NCBI RefSeq assembly: GCF_003073045.1
Contig: NC_037603.1
Coordinates: forward strand, 19,164,192 to 19,228,191
DNA from: Pomacea canaliculata
Taxonomy: Eukaryota; Mollusca; Gastropoda; Architaenioglossa; Ampullariidae
DNA: 64,000 nt
Direction: 5' to 3'
Below, piece by piece: positions 12,801-25,423 of this stretch. Position 1 is the first letter of the stretch. Each line of letters opens with the position of its first letter. The translations under genes were made by a program, and so were the position numbers. The notes under the pieces were generated by a model. The model did no database searches. It was given only the letters and a program-made list of their open reading frames with translations, and was not told the DNA's origin.

Positions 12801-13689
12801 TTGCTGCTTGGCTTCACAATAGTGTAATAATTCAGTTGATATGACCCTGGTAGGAAGTAAACATAAACATCAACATTTCGCCATCTAACGACACGAGGAC
12901 GGTTGTGCGGGTGAGCAAGATGGCGGAGGGCTGTAAGAGACTGGGTGTCGGACTACGTGTCAGTACACTAACCCTCCCACTACACCTCATGACTAGGTCA
13001 GTGGTGGTGTATTATATAGAATAGGGAAAACCTGGAATGACTGTCATGCAGTGTTGTTGTTGCTGTTGACAAGAAGGAGTTTGAATTTTGTCTTTATCTG
13101 TACACATGATTGAAAAGGGAGAGACAGAGAAACCTATTTATAGATCGGTGGCAGGAGGAAATCAAAGTGAGATAGTAACCTTTAGAAAATATAGAAAACA
13201 AAGAGGTAAAGCCTTTAGCAAGGCAGTACGGGAAGATATGCAGACATATAGAGGAATAGGCAAAAATTCGTGAAAAGCAAAATAAAAATATATTTAAGAG
13301 CTTGTCTGGACGTCGGTTACATTTATATTTGGTCAGAGCTGCATATACCATCACACACACACACACACACAAACACACGCATGATCGCGCATACACATAC
13401 AGATACACGCGCTAGTACCTATTTACTATAACTTGTATTCATAATATCTATCTTAGACAAACACGCTCACACGCGCATGCGCACTCACAAACATAAAGTA
13501 CACATACGCGTATCACACTCGCGTACAAAGACACCAGAGCTGCACCGTTTTTTTTTAACTTTTAAAGGATCCAAAACTATAAACAAAAGTGAAACCAGAG
13601 AGAAAGACAAAATAGTCCGCACCTTACACACGTCAACTAGGGGAATTCCACTACCCCGGGTAGGGACTGGTGTCAAGCTATTTACTTGC

Positions 13690-14110
13690 CAGTTCTACTT
13701 TCTGTTTCGTTTTGTCTGGGTCACAATAACCTGTCAACCTTCTCCGATAAACTTGTGTAAACTGTGGACTGACAGGCGACATCTGGGCCTGCCCTTTACA
13801 ACAACACCGACATTATTTATGTTGTCTTGCAAACAAGGTAAAATATTGCAGCTCAGGTGAGACAGACACTGAAGACTAAGTTAACTTTTGGTTCAAAGAT
13901 TTTCACTGAAAGTGTTTCTCGATTACATTGACTGTGGTCGGGTAGTATATATACAGTGGTTACATTTATAAACATGGCAGCTGCTTTTTTTGACAAACAC
14001 TTCTGTTGACGACTACTTATCTTTGCTGATGGAACACAGGTGAGCAGGTTTTATTTGGTTTCATAAAAGTTTATACAGTAATTGTTTATGTAAACATAAA
14101 CATTGCTCAT
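13690..14110. promoter_or_regulatory. Extra copy of the module promoter / first-exon block
   Basis: This segment resembles the C/E promoter on both sides. The part at about 13705-13740 (TTTTGTCTGGGTCAC, then AACC) matches 26890-26925, CTCAGGTGAGACA matches about 27212, and TTTGCTGATGG with an ACAG donor at 14039 matches 27442. The downstream intron start shares GTAAACATAAAC with the others. It therefore carries a second possible first exon for GTPase D. It looks like a promoter left by a module duplication whose gene bodies were lost, or an alternative promoter of D. Confidence 0.55.
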
Positions 14111-15031
14111 TTCAATGTCACGACTAGACGAAACTAGTTCGCATCGCAGAAGACAACATTTTCATGATTAAAATGTACAATCTGTACAAGTTCCGTGTAG
14201 TACTGACCTCAAGGTGTGAAAGGTGTGAGTAAATCGGGAGAGGAGAGCTGAGGCATTTGAGAATAAGTGACTGAGGAGTGTGCTCTGGATCTCATAACAC
14301 AGAGAACATAAAATTAATGACTTTGTAGGAAGCATGGTTGCTACACTCGTAGACACCAGGAACCTCTACTTTCAACAGTCGAGTGACGTAAGCTGGTCTA
14401 GTTTGGTCATGTGACTCTGCGCGACTCATTGTAGAAGACTATCCTTCAAGAGGGTAGTGGTCAGAGGAAGAACTGGCTTACGAAGGTTAACGACTGGACT
14501 GGTTGTCCTGGTGACAATCGCCAGAAACAGGCGTGTGTCGGGTATTTTCACCTGTCACGTCCATTCGTGTGCAACGACAGGTATCAGTAAAGGAACAGAT
14601 GACATGACTGATATCTCGTATTGATAATGCTTTTTATCAGCCACACACTATCAAAATTGTATACATCAGTTGACTTTGGAAGACGTTTTGAAATAAGGAT
14701 ATATTTAAACAAAATAGAATGTTTATTCGTTTCGTTTCGCCCCGTAACTTTTACCGGAGGTACCAGTCGCAGGAAGACATGATGGAGCGTACCCGAGGTG
14801 AGCCAGGCTGGCGGGTCTTGCGACAACATGAACAGGTCCTCCAGTGGACAGCATATCCACTCCGTCACATTAGTCACCCAGTTTTTCTTTTGTTTGCCAC
14901 AGTGTCGATAGACCAGTCTCGCTTTGAACGAACTGAATGAACCACAAGTAGCAAGCAGCAGCACAATCGAAACCAACACTAGCGCAGCAACAGCAGGAAC
15001 AGGAGGACAAAGGAAAGCCAGAGTATCAAAC

Positions 15032-18000
15032 ATGGACGAGAAGGTGGTCATGCATCGAGAGCAGCTGGTTAGCAAGTGCCGAGACTACATCAACATGATC
15101 TGTGAAAAATGTGGCCGCAAAGGACTTGGCAGAAGACCCTTAAATATAGCCATCGTGGGGGCACAGGGTGAGTGCTTGTCTTCTCTTTTCCATTAGGCGC
15201 CTCTAAAGAGTTGATTCAGAGGATAATTCTCATTTTGTCTTGCGGTACGTTTTATCTGGTCATAATATATATATACACAATAAGTATAGATACCCATAGT
15301 ACACATGGTATCACGCATTCATAATACATCTGTAGTAGAACCAAGATAGCATACAATCAAACACCCGTAACAAAAATGTGTATTATACAGAATTTTGTAA
15401 TATTGTATATATACACAAATGTGAAAAACTTTTTGAACCAACTGTAGGAATGAGCATTCTTCTCGAACAAGACTCTGTCCTGTTATACTGAGCCATAGCT
15501 TTCCAGTATCATACCTACTCACTGGGGGTTTCAGTAATTTCCTAGAGTACCATCCAGGTCATCATTAAAAGATCGCTTATGTATAGTATTTGTAAATATT
15601 CAATACAGAATGTATGTGTCAACAGGTTGTGGAAAGTCGTCCTTTATCAACAGTCTGGCTGCAAGTCTGTCCCAGGACACTTGGATCGAGTATGCCATGA
15701 CTGGCTACCGTGATGGCGTCAATCCAGTCACTAATTATATTTCCCAGTGAGTAGTCCATTCATGTAACTAACATATGACCACACACACATAATGTTTCTC
15801 AATTATTAACAGTAAACATCTATCTTTCCACCAAATGTTTTGATTAAGCTCAAGAAAAAAACCCTCTTAATATCAGTACATCCAGGTATGCACATACAGC
15901 CATTCATTGTTACATCGCCAGAGTTGTCTTTGTCATTTTGCGCTCATAGCTAATTAGTTTTTTCTTTTGAAGTTTTAAAGGCATACAAAGATAGAAACCG
16001 TGTTGACAAGATAATCTCAGCTGTACTGTATTTAATCTTTGTTACCAGCGAACAGACCTTTGGAGACAAATATCTGCAGGTTGACTTTGCAATGGCCTTT
16101 GTTTGCTAAGCTAATGTTAAACAGTGTTACCTGCACTCACATGCTCTACAATGGCCATTGCAGGTACCCAGAATGCTGCAACGGCGACCGCCAGATGTAC
16201 AAGACAGTTCTGTTGCCTACCCTCATTGACATACCCGGGCCGATAGATAATGATGTGGATCACAGGAGAAAGAAATTTCTTCAACTTCTTTTTTATGGCC
16301 ATGTAAAGGTAGGTCAGCTTCTTCACGATCAACCAATTGAAACAACATAAAAGCAATCTATGTATTTCTAGGGGTTATTATAGATGTTTAAGTTTCTATA
16401 TCAAAACAGATGTACAAAAAAATTAACCAAGAACATGTCCACAGTCCACCTGCACGTCCAGAAACGTTAAATGTAAATGAGCGTGCTTATACAGGTGTAA
16501 GTGTGTTTTACTTTGTACCACATGTCCAGCCATTAGTTTCCACGCAGAAGAGAGGCAGAGATTTAGGAAAGCATTCATCGTCTTACTAAAGTTTTTAAGG
16601 AAATTCGGATACATTTACACACATCCCAGACTTCTTTTATCAACCATATTGAAAAATGTTGATAATAATATCACTTGCAATCCATGTGTTACAGTCAGGC
16701 CCGTTCTTAGCCCCCGCGGGGCCCGAGGCAAAAGGCATGTGCGGGGCCCTCACATAAATCCAGCAATAGCTCAATGCACGAACGTTCATGCGCGATAAAT
16801 CCTCGGTGGCCAGCAGCCTTCTGTCTCCAAGCGCGTCCAGCGAGAATGTGATACGACTGACTACACTTCCATATGCCTAGTTACCATATCAATCAAAAGC
16901 GCGGGGCCCCTTGAAGCGCGGGGCCCTAGGCAGTTGCCTCGTCCGCCTGCCCCTAAGCACGGCCCTGGTTACAGTAACCTTTATTACATGACTTTGTTTT
17001 GTTGTACTGTATTTGCATTCTTGAAATCATCCAATTTAAATTCCAATTACATTTAAAAACATCATATCTACATCCATGTCGTAATCAAAAGTTTGAGTTG
17101 TTCAAGAATGCTAAAATCATTTGCAACACGGAATTTCTACTTTCAGAATTCAGCCGCCGCCACCCAGGTGTACGCAGACTGCGACAGACGCTGGAACGAC
17201 CTCCTGGAGAAGTACTTCATGGTATACAGCGACATGAAGGTAGACCGGGTCATCTTTGTGGCCTCAGCAGCCAATGAGAGACTCCCTCACAGTCTGATGA
17301 AGTGTGTCATGGACGCCGCCAGACCTCCACCCCACTTTCGGGGTCTCAAACGCCGTAAGCACGAGAGTTTCTCGAGACAAAATTCCGCCTTCCGAAGTCT
17401 GTAGCTATTACTATACACAGGAAACTTCTTTTAAGAGGATGCCCTCAGTACCTAGCTCTGTACCTACCTTATTCTTGTAGGGTCATCAGGGTAAGAGGCT
17501 AAAGGTAGATGTTGTTACAACGTTTCTGCCTTTCCTAGTCAAACACGAAACACATTTAACTCTGTTTGTCTGTCTCTCTAGTTGAAATTTTGTAATCGAT
17601 ATTTCACCCATTTCCGATCTTGATAGTGGTATGAAATTTTTACCAATTACTCATTTCAGGTGACCATGCAATCATTTCCAACAGTCCATTTAAAGTAAAA
17701 CATATATTATTCATTTTGTATGAAATTTTATAGGCCGAATTAAGAGAGATAACTATAACTTGCTAGTCCCAAAGCAGCAGTTACCTAAGCAGACAGCACA
17801 AAGAATCAAATACAAAAGAAGGAAAAGATATAAAAAAATGTGTTTTGTCCAAGTTACTATTAAAATTTAAAATTTGTAAGTTGTATATAGTTGATATTGA
17901 ATTAAAGAAGGAAATAAATTCACATTTAAAACGAAATAAATCGAAAACAATACTTAAAAAACTGAAGCGTTTGAAATAAAATAATTACTACTTTCTTGTC

Positions 18001-19034
18001 AAAACATTGAAATAAAACATTACTATCATGTAAAAGTTACCAAGAGTGCCCTTCACTTTAAAATTTTAAGTTTCATGTATTCAAGAAAATCCCGAGAGCT
18101 AGAGGAAAAAAGTTATTCTACCCTTTTTAGTACATTTCAAATAAAAGTGTGTTTACAAATTTTCTTATTTTATTTATTTTGCAGAAATTCCTGTCTACGG
18201 AGTGCTTACGTCTCTTGACAAAGTCAACTATACGAACAGAGAACAGTTTGAGACAAACAGGGAGGAGTTCATGAAAGCCCTGGGGCTGCACGAGGGTCGA
18301 CTCCTGTGTTGTAGCAACTACTGTGACCTCACTGACCCCCACAAAGAGAGATTTAGAAACATTCTTCCCTCACTTGACCTGCCGATCCTCGAGTTTTTTG
18401 TGCAGGCGAGCTAAAATAAGAAAAACTTCTTGTAAGATTTAGGAATAAATAAAATGTTTTGACTTTCTAAATATTTGTTAATTTTGTAGAATATTTTCTG
18501 ATGAAGAGCACAGAAGAATCCAGAAGGTTATTAGAGTCTAAATTCACTAAGGTAGGGAACTACATGATTTTCAATGATTAAAATAACATCGTTAAACATA
18601 AAAGTTTTTGGAACACCGACTGTATCCTTCGTATTAAATGACTAATATTATAAACTGTGCTTTGATCGCACAGAAACGGTAACCATCTCACCTGTGGGTT
18701 TCAGGTGTGTGAACGCAAGGTACACACCGTACACGACGATGACAAGATGGTGGACTTGCCTACGCAGTTTCGTGGTGTCTGGCGGAAGTTGGGGTCCACC
18801 TGGCAGCCAGTAGTTTTCTCCCTTGCTTTAGCTATCTTTGCTTTCATCCTGATGTATATAGTGCACGCAGCATTCTTCACCTCCGAGCAGGACATGCTAC
18901 AGGAGCGAGGTGATAACGATGACCAAAATATCCGTACCCTAAGTAAGGTGCTACAGTCAACCTCTTCTTTCCGTATCGCCATAGTCACTGCATTGGTCAC
19001 CTTCGTCATTGCAATGCGCTGTCACTTTGATTAA
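15032..19034 (+). CDS. Membrane-anchored P-loop GTPase, copy D (386 aa)
   Basis: Six coding exons: 15032-15167, 15626-15746, 16164-16308, 17147-17354, 18185-18405 and 18705-19034, total 1161 bases. The P-loop GAQGCGKSS spans the first intron (Lys about residue 49), a DIPG switch-type motif follows in exon 3, and the position aligned with NKxD reads TSLD. A conserved CCSNYC lies in exon 5. The last exon encodes a basic stretch, a hydrophobic segment (SLALAIFAFILMYIV) and a second short one near the C-terminus, probably a membrane hairpin. The ATG at 15032 is chosen because the frame upstream has TAG at 14909 and no earlier ATG, and E has a matching internal MDE. A four-codon upstream ORF lies at 14937-14951. 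Exon 5 ends CAG/GCGAGC, implying a GC-AG intron; without splicing there the protein would stop after VQAS, losing the anchor. The substrate is presumed GTP from the motif order; the family was not recognised. Confidence 0.8.
16696..16967. mobile_element. hAT-type MITE with 8-bp target duplication
   Basis: A 272-bp GC-rich element in the third intron of GTPase D. Ends are CAGGCCCGTTCTTAG and, inverted, CAGGGCCGTGCTTAG. It is flanked by exact 8-base duplications GTTACAGT at 16688-16695 and 16968-16975. The 8-bp duplication and CAGRG-type ends are the mark of hAT transposons. There is no transposase frame, so it is a non-autonomous copy. Subterminal GCGGGGCCC repeats are visible at both ends. 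Confidence 0.9.
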
Positions 19035-19606
19035 GATAGTTAAAGCTCTTGAGGAATGCAAGTTTTGTCTTCCCGTGTCATTTGGTAAAACATAGTGCAA
19101 GATAACATATAATTACCCCATACCTGGGTACCTTCCTTCCGTTCTCAAATTACACGTTTACAAACATCACCATATACAAACAGATATAAAAATAGCAAAA
19201 TCACAGGTGAACGAATATCATTTGGTCCGAACTCATTAACTAAGGTCATCGCAAAAAATACTCACGTCTGTGTTATTAAACTTGACCTGTTCATGTGTGA
19301 AGATGCCTTTTTTGAGATTAGAAATATTTGCCCAGATTTTGGGATTATCACTTCTTGAAAACAATCAAAAAGAGCAAAGCTATGATCAGCCATTATTATT
19401 ATTCTAAGAAATAACTAAAATACATTTAAAATAGAACCTATCAGCAGTGACTTTGCTGTACCCAATCCTGTGCAATATATACATGTATCTACATATATCA
19501 ATGTGTTGTATAACTGAATAAGTTGTGAAAATATGTTTAAGTCATTTTTTATGCGTTGTAGACAGGAAGTAATGATTACAGCTGTACGTGCTTAAAAGCT
19601 TTGCAC

Positions 19607-19612
19607 AATAAA
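19607..19612 (+). terminator. Poly(A) signal, GTPase D
   Basis: AATAAA about 570 bases after the stop codon at 19034, in plain AT-rich 3' UTR-like sequence. It is the first clear canonical signal seen downstream. Placement is by inspection only. Confidence 0.45.
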
Positions 19613-20856
19613 GATGAAGATGTATAAACATCTGAATATTTGTATGAGACTTCTTGTCCAACCTTTGATTGTAGTTGTTTACATACACAGCGAGGTGGTG
19701 AGCTACGTGCCGGGTTTGGTTCTCTTTCTTTTTTTTTCGCTTTGTCTCTCCCCACTAGTTGTTGGGATTAGGGATGGGCATTTTTTTTAAAGTTAGAGAT
19801 ATGGTTAGAGTTGGGATTAGTGTTAGGGTTAGGGTGTGGGTAAGGTATGTAATTAAAATTTATATTTACATAAGAACAGGTGTTTATATATATAGAGAGA
19901 GTAAACATGCACAACCACATAAATTTATTTGTTTACTTTGTTGTTGGCTAACCCACACTCAGTGTGGTGAAATCTCGTATGGTGTGATTGGCTTTAGTTT
20001 CCATGCCCTGTTCACAGTTGGAGAGATAATTCCAATAATTGTCTTTGTGTTTCTAACGACTGCATGTTTTTTATGTTTTAATCCAAATATGGAGGCTTAT
20101 TTACACTTTCTATACGACTCCCTGAGCCGGCGAAGCGGAAAATTATTGCAGACTTATTAGAATGCACAATTCATCATCTAATTTTGATAACACCTTTCAA
20201 ATTTTTAATCTCAAACGAATTCTTGGGGAATTCTTTTCTGCATAACAAATATATATCAACAAAAATATCAGGTAAATGAAACATTTATTTCGAACCAGAC
20301 TACACAAACAAAATCAACAAGAATGTTGTCCAGAAGATGCGGTAGGTTTTTAGCTAGGAAGAAATTACCCAGAAAAACAAAGTGGAGCAAAAAGGCTTCT
20401 TTTTATATATTTTGTTCACAAATCATTATGGGAAGCTACACAAATTTCATAGTAAATAAAAGTCTGAACACACTAGCAGTAGTTCCAAGAAGGCAGTTGT
20501 ATAATCCTTATAACTTTAGGTAACTTCAAGAACACAAACGGTCCAGTTCTCACAGACTTTTGGGTAGGTCATAGGTCATTGATGATACATTCTGCACAGA
20601 CCTCAAGTTGTCTCTATGAAGTCGAGTTGTACAATCTGAACATACTTCCGCTTACTGTACACACAATGCATACACATGCATGACCACTCACATGCACGCG
20701 CTAACACACAGACACACTCTCTCCATTCCTCTGCTTTATACAGATCGTTTCTGACAACCTATTCTTTCGCTGAGTGTGATAACTGTTGACATCACTTCCT
20801 GTCTTGTGATATATTCTGTTGTGTCCTCTACCTGCTTTACCTACACGTTAATAAGT
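19613..20856. other. Intergenic between D and the 3' end of C
   Basis: Converging 3' ends of D (plus) and C (minus). A short degenerate GTTAGGGTTAG-like stretch sits at about 19800-19840. The open frames at 19759-20160 and 20323-20523 have no splice or homology support. No gene is called. Confidence 0.45.
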
Positions 20857-23800
20857 TCAGGCAAAAATCTGGTCAATAGTAGCCACCAGATGCCGCTTCT
20901 GATGTGCACTGAATGACTCCTTCACACTTAGTATCCTATTCCTGGAGTTCAAGTCCTTCAGCACAGGATGTGACGTCACTTGTGTCAGAGACGGGTCGAA
21001 GAGGCTTCCATCTTGAAGGACGCGTATCCTGGACGTTGGGTCACCGTACACGATCAGAATGACCTCCGCTGAAAACAAAAATGTTTTTATTGTCCACGAT
21101 AAAGTGAATATGAGATTATCTTGATTTGCGTTATGCAAAGAAAGCACTTTAACCTTTTCCTTTTCTTGATTGATTCGCTTTATGTTTTTATTTTGTAAAA
21201 TTATCTCCTGAATGGTAGGGTGTAATGTAGCTTGAGGATAAAGAGAATGAGTAGTGGCAGTGCTAGAAAGCATCAGAGGTAGTCTCTGAAATGTTTAGTC
21301 TATGAGACAGATTTTTACTTGTCTTATGCACACACTTATTTTACTGTCAGGGAAGTTTGTGACCAGTTTTAATGGCAGCCGTTCACACATTCTAGATGGA
21401 TCTTTCTTCTAAAATCATTGAGGTGACAACAGTGACACCTGCCTGTCTTTTATAAAAGATACCACTAACCTCTGTTTGTCATAAAACTTCAACACTGTAC
21501 CTCCCCTATGATGAAGTGCCTGCACTGTGTCCCGCCGAGTGCTTCCCATGTGAAAGTCATCCTCCAAGATCAGCTGCCGTTCATCCGGGTTCACAAAAAC
21601 CAGAGCCAATCGACACGTGGGGATGTCCCGGATGTCATCACGTGATGCGATCACATAATTCATGGTGCGCATGCGCTGAATGGCTCGAGTTTCTTCGATG
21701 ATCTCGTTCATCCACCTCCTGAGCTGACGGAGGTCTCGCTCAACGAAGTAAACGATGCACAGAGTGTCGTTGTCTCCCGTGTCTACTCGAGCAGGAGGCG
21801 CCACCTGTGGATGATAACCTGTTGCTAGAAGACAGTTCAGTATTACAACACACAATTCCCCAATCTATCATCAGAATAATATTTTTTTTTTTTTATTTCC
21901 CGAAAAAAACCCCCACTGATATATATATATACCGGAACAGAAGGTCTTGCATCCGTGGATCTTGGCCTTCGATTATTAAGAAAGATGCAGATATAAAAAT
22001 ACAGAATAACTTCCATCGCCCCCATGAGGATCACAAGCATGCCCCAGCTATCTGCAATGAAATAAACGAGAAATATAAGTGAGTGTGTAGATGGATGGTT
22101 TGCATATAATTAGCCTCAACTTTTCTCTGAATAAAAGTATTAGAATACAGTAATTGAATAAATATCAAGGAATTAATATAATTTTTGGCAATAAGCAACC
22201 ATACGTTGTTCTTTATGGCGTTTTCTTAGTTCTCAATCTGTATAATATCTTTATAAATTTAATTGCCTGCCTGTTTGTCTGCATGAGTACCTGTTAATTT
22301 ATTAGACTGAGTGATTGCAAGTATCATTTTCATCCTGTCTGTCCATCTGACAAGGTCAATATATCTGTTTAAGACTTACCAGCTCTCATGAAGTTCAAAT
22401 GTTTTATGACGCTGTACACCAACTCTCGTTTTTCCTCAGCTTCTGCGAATTTCTTCGAAGTTTCATTGTAAACGCGATCCAAGGTTTTGTTGAGATCACT
22501 GCTTATATTCCTGATATCTTCTTTCAACTGTCGTTCTCCCTCAGCGACCGCTTGCTCAGTCACCTGCTTGTGTTGTTGGAACTCATCCTGCACTGTCTTC
22601 ACTTTGTCAGACATTTTACTTTGCTCCTGAAACACATCCTGAAGCCGATTCTCAGTCGACTCGTTAAGCCGGACACTAAGAGTTTCTGAAATGTCTTTGA
22701 TTCGATTCTCTGTAGAGGCATTCAGCTCCAAAATTCTTTTCTCAATAGCTTTTTCTGCAGACATGTTCATATCCTTTTTGACATCCACCATAAGTTTCAG
22801 GAATTGTGCCTCTATGTGTGCCTTTAAGATGGTCTCTCTCTTGTCCATTTCTTCCTGAATCCGGCTCTCAGTGGAGGAGTTGAAATCAATCTGAAAATCA
22901 ATCACGATTTCTCTGAGTTTCCGTACAATTCATTTAAATGATAAATAATCCCAGAGATTGGGTTAGTGAAATGCATAATGAAGTACGTATGCTTGGATTA
23001 CATTTTATAACTATATCTATTTACAGTATACAAATTAATGCCATTAATATTACGATTCATAACTCATAACGAGTTTTCCCTTCTTTGTAATATGTTAATA
23101 TTTTGGAACGAAAGAAATTGTAGGATGAGGGAACTACCTGTAAGCATGAATTCACCCCGTTAGGTTTCAGCTGGGATGATTATGAAAATATTTCACGAAT
23201 ACTACTTTCACTTTCATTACACACAGAACGGAAAAACTACAAGCAGGGTAGAAAGCTTGTAACAGCTGTACCACCATGGGGTTCCTTTCTATTAGTTTCA
23301 GACCAAGATTGTAACAAAGAAAGGAAACTGGACACCAAAAACCATTCGTTACACTTGAAGTAAAATAGACAGGTGGGATGTTCTGACACTCGGAAAGTAC
23401 AAAAAAAAAGGGACAGAACAATCTCAGTAAAACTGAAATCGTCAAATTTTTCTATAATCACTTAGTAAAAAAGAACAATAAAAGGAAGTAAGAACTCACC
23501 AGTGGTGGCGAAACATGTTGAGGGTTGATGTGACACATACCCCAGGATGGAACAATATTGTACACAGGGTCTGGAGTCTTGGGCCAAGGGTTGATCAAAC
23601 CCAAGCCGATTACCAGCAGTCCTCCTAAAACGCTAGAAAGAAGGAGAAAAAGATAGGAAAAACAAAAATAAAAAGGCTGAATGACAGCCAGCAACCAGTC
23701 ATGTAAACAGATGCCGCATGCAGAAAAAACATAGCGTGCCCTACACGAGATTTGAACTAGGGAGAGAGAGGCAATCACAAAGAAAGACAGATAAAAACGG

Positions 23801-25423
23801 AAATATAGACTGACATCATGCTTTACAATGCTTGAAAAATGACTGAAACTAAAACAAGGAGGAAGGAAAAAAGTTGGTAAGGGGAGAGATGGAGTAATGG
23901 AAGGAATGAGGTCACGTGACGTACCTGCCGCTAACAAAAGTCGACATGAGTAGACAATTACAGACCCACTTTGTATCTTCTGATGCTGAGACAGTGTCTT
24001 GCTGAGGTGCTGTGTCGTCAGGTTCCTCTGGGACTGACTGACCACTTTGTGTATTGTCCTTGTCTTGCTGTGACACACTACAGTGTGGGTCTTGTGGACG
24101 GCCTTTGTCTAGGTCTTCTTGTCTACTGGTGATGGACTGTGGATCTTGTGGACGGCCTTTGTCTAGGTCTTCTTGTCTGTTGCTGGTGGACTGTGGATCT
24201 TGTGGACTGCCTTTGTCTAGGTCTTCTTGTCTGTTGCTGGTGGACTGTGAATCTTGTGGACTGCCTTTGTCTAGGTCTTCTTGTCTGATGGCGATAGACT
24301 GTGGATCTTGTTGACTGCCTTTGTCTAGGTCTTCTTGTCTGCTGGTGATAGACTGTGGATCCTTTAGACGGCCTTTGTCTAGGTCTTCTTGTCTACTGGT
24401 GATGGACTGTGGATCTTGTGGACGGCCTTTGTCTAGGTCTTCTTGTCTGTTGCTGGTGGACTGTGGATCTTGTGGACTGCCTTTGTCTAGGTCTTCTTGT
24501 CTGTTGCTGGTGGACTGTGAATCTTGTGGACTGCCTTTGTCTAGGTCTTCTTGTCTGATGGCGATAGACTGTGGATCTTGTTGACTGCCTTTGTCTAGGT
24601 CTTCTTGTCTGCTGGTGATAGACTGTGGATCCTTTAGACGGCCTTTGTCTAGGTCTTCTTGTCTACTGGTGATGGACTGTGGGTCTTGTGGACTGTCTTT
24701 GTTCAGGTCTTCTTGCTTGCTGGTGATGGACTGTGGATCTTGTGGACTGCCTTTGTTCAGGTCTTCTTGCTTGCTGGTGATAGACTGTGGATCCTTTGGA
24801 CGGCCTTTGCCTAGGTCTTCTTGTCTGATGGAGTTTGACTGTGGGTCTTGTGGACGGCCTTTGTCTAGGTCTTCTTGCCTTCTGGTGTCTGACTGTGGAT
24901 CTTGTGGACGGCCTTTGTCTTTGTCTTCTTGCTTGCTGGGATTCTTTAGGTCTTGCTCTTGCTCCTTCTTTTGTCCTGAGTGGACACATTTACAATATTA
25001 TTAATGAAGAATCGACGCCTGGATGACTATAATAGACGACTTTATGTTTCATTAATTTGTCGAAGGTTGTAAATCTTATATTCATCTTGTATAATAATAA
25101 AAACAATTGTATTAGTATTTCAGATGTAACCAACGACATTTAACTGGGACTACCTTGCATTTCGCTACAAGAGTCTATGTGACGCCATGTAAACAGTTAA
25201 TGATGGATAATACATAAATAAAATATACAGTTTTAGAAAGCAGTACATAAGTGTGTAGACTTTTGATAAAGCACTTATAAAGAAAAGTGAGTAGTTTATT
25301 GTATTAGTGCGGGCTTGTAGGTAGTCTCTTTACAAAGAAACAAGCTGATTGACAAAAACCTCGAAGATTGCTTCTGGTATTGTAGCGTGTGCCGATTGCC
25401 GGGCTGGACTTTTGCTCTGCCAT
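20857..25423 (-). CDS. Repeat-tail / coiled-coil / two-TM protein with alpha/beta C-domain, intact copy C (797 aa)
   Basis: Seven minus-strand exons: 25423-25360, 24975-23925, 23632-23500, 22890-22380, 22051-21933, 21804-21501 and 21068-20857. All junctions are GT-AG and phases match, giving 2394 bases, 797 codons plus stop. Order: residues 1-21 leader; about 37-319 acidic repeats (GRPQDPQSITSRQEDLDK); TM1 about 363-387; a short Pro-, Trp- and Cys-containing linker; coiled coil about 417-586; TM2 about 590-612 followed by basic residues; then a 170-residue domain. That domain alternates beta-like strings (TLCIVYF, RLALVFVNP, EVILIVYGDP, RILSVKES) with helices and ends in a helix (QKRHLVATIDQIF), a Rossmann-type pattern reminiscent of TIR domains; TIR identity is not shown. 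Two TMs place the coiled coil on the opposite side from both tails. It pairs head-to-head with GTPase E. Its function is unknown; signalling from a membrane is a guess. Confidence 0.8.
24084..24940 (-). repeat. 54-bp coding tandem repeat with 270-bp higher-order unit
   Basis: About 16 units of 54 bases encode 18-residue blocks with core PQDPQS, then (K/R/N)QEDLDKG. Five units form a higher-order repeat: the phrase GTCTACTGGTGATGGACTG recurs at 24121, 24391 and 24661, exactly 270 bases apart, and 24121-24390 and 24391-24660 are nearly identical. The array is in frame throughout. The core QDPQS with (K/R)QED is shared with the 39/40-residue unit of copy A, so the two arrays share an ancestor but have expanded with different unit lengths. 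Confidence 0.92.

Noticed and set aside
16039-16356. 103-codon frame around the third exon of D as a separate gene
   Set aside because: Only 16164-16308 is exon; the rest is intron, as shown by the identical exon length in E.
19790-19840. GTTAGGGTTAG-like stretch as interstitial telomere repeat
   Set aside because: Only a few imperfect units (TTAGAG, TTAGTG, TTAGGG), too short to support a telomeric origin.
20857-21804. Calling the C-terminal domain a TIR domain outright
   Set aside because: The strand/helix order is suggestive, but no diagnostic TIR boxes or catalytic Glu context could be confirmed by eye.
24054-25026. Cys/Ser-rich plus-strand frames over the copy C repeat
   Set aside because: Shadow of the minus-strand coding repeat; no splice sites or starts support a plus-strand gene.
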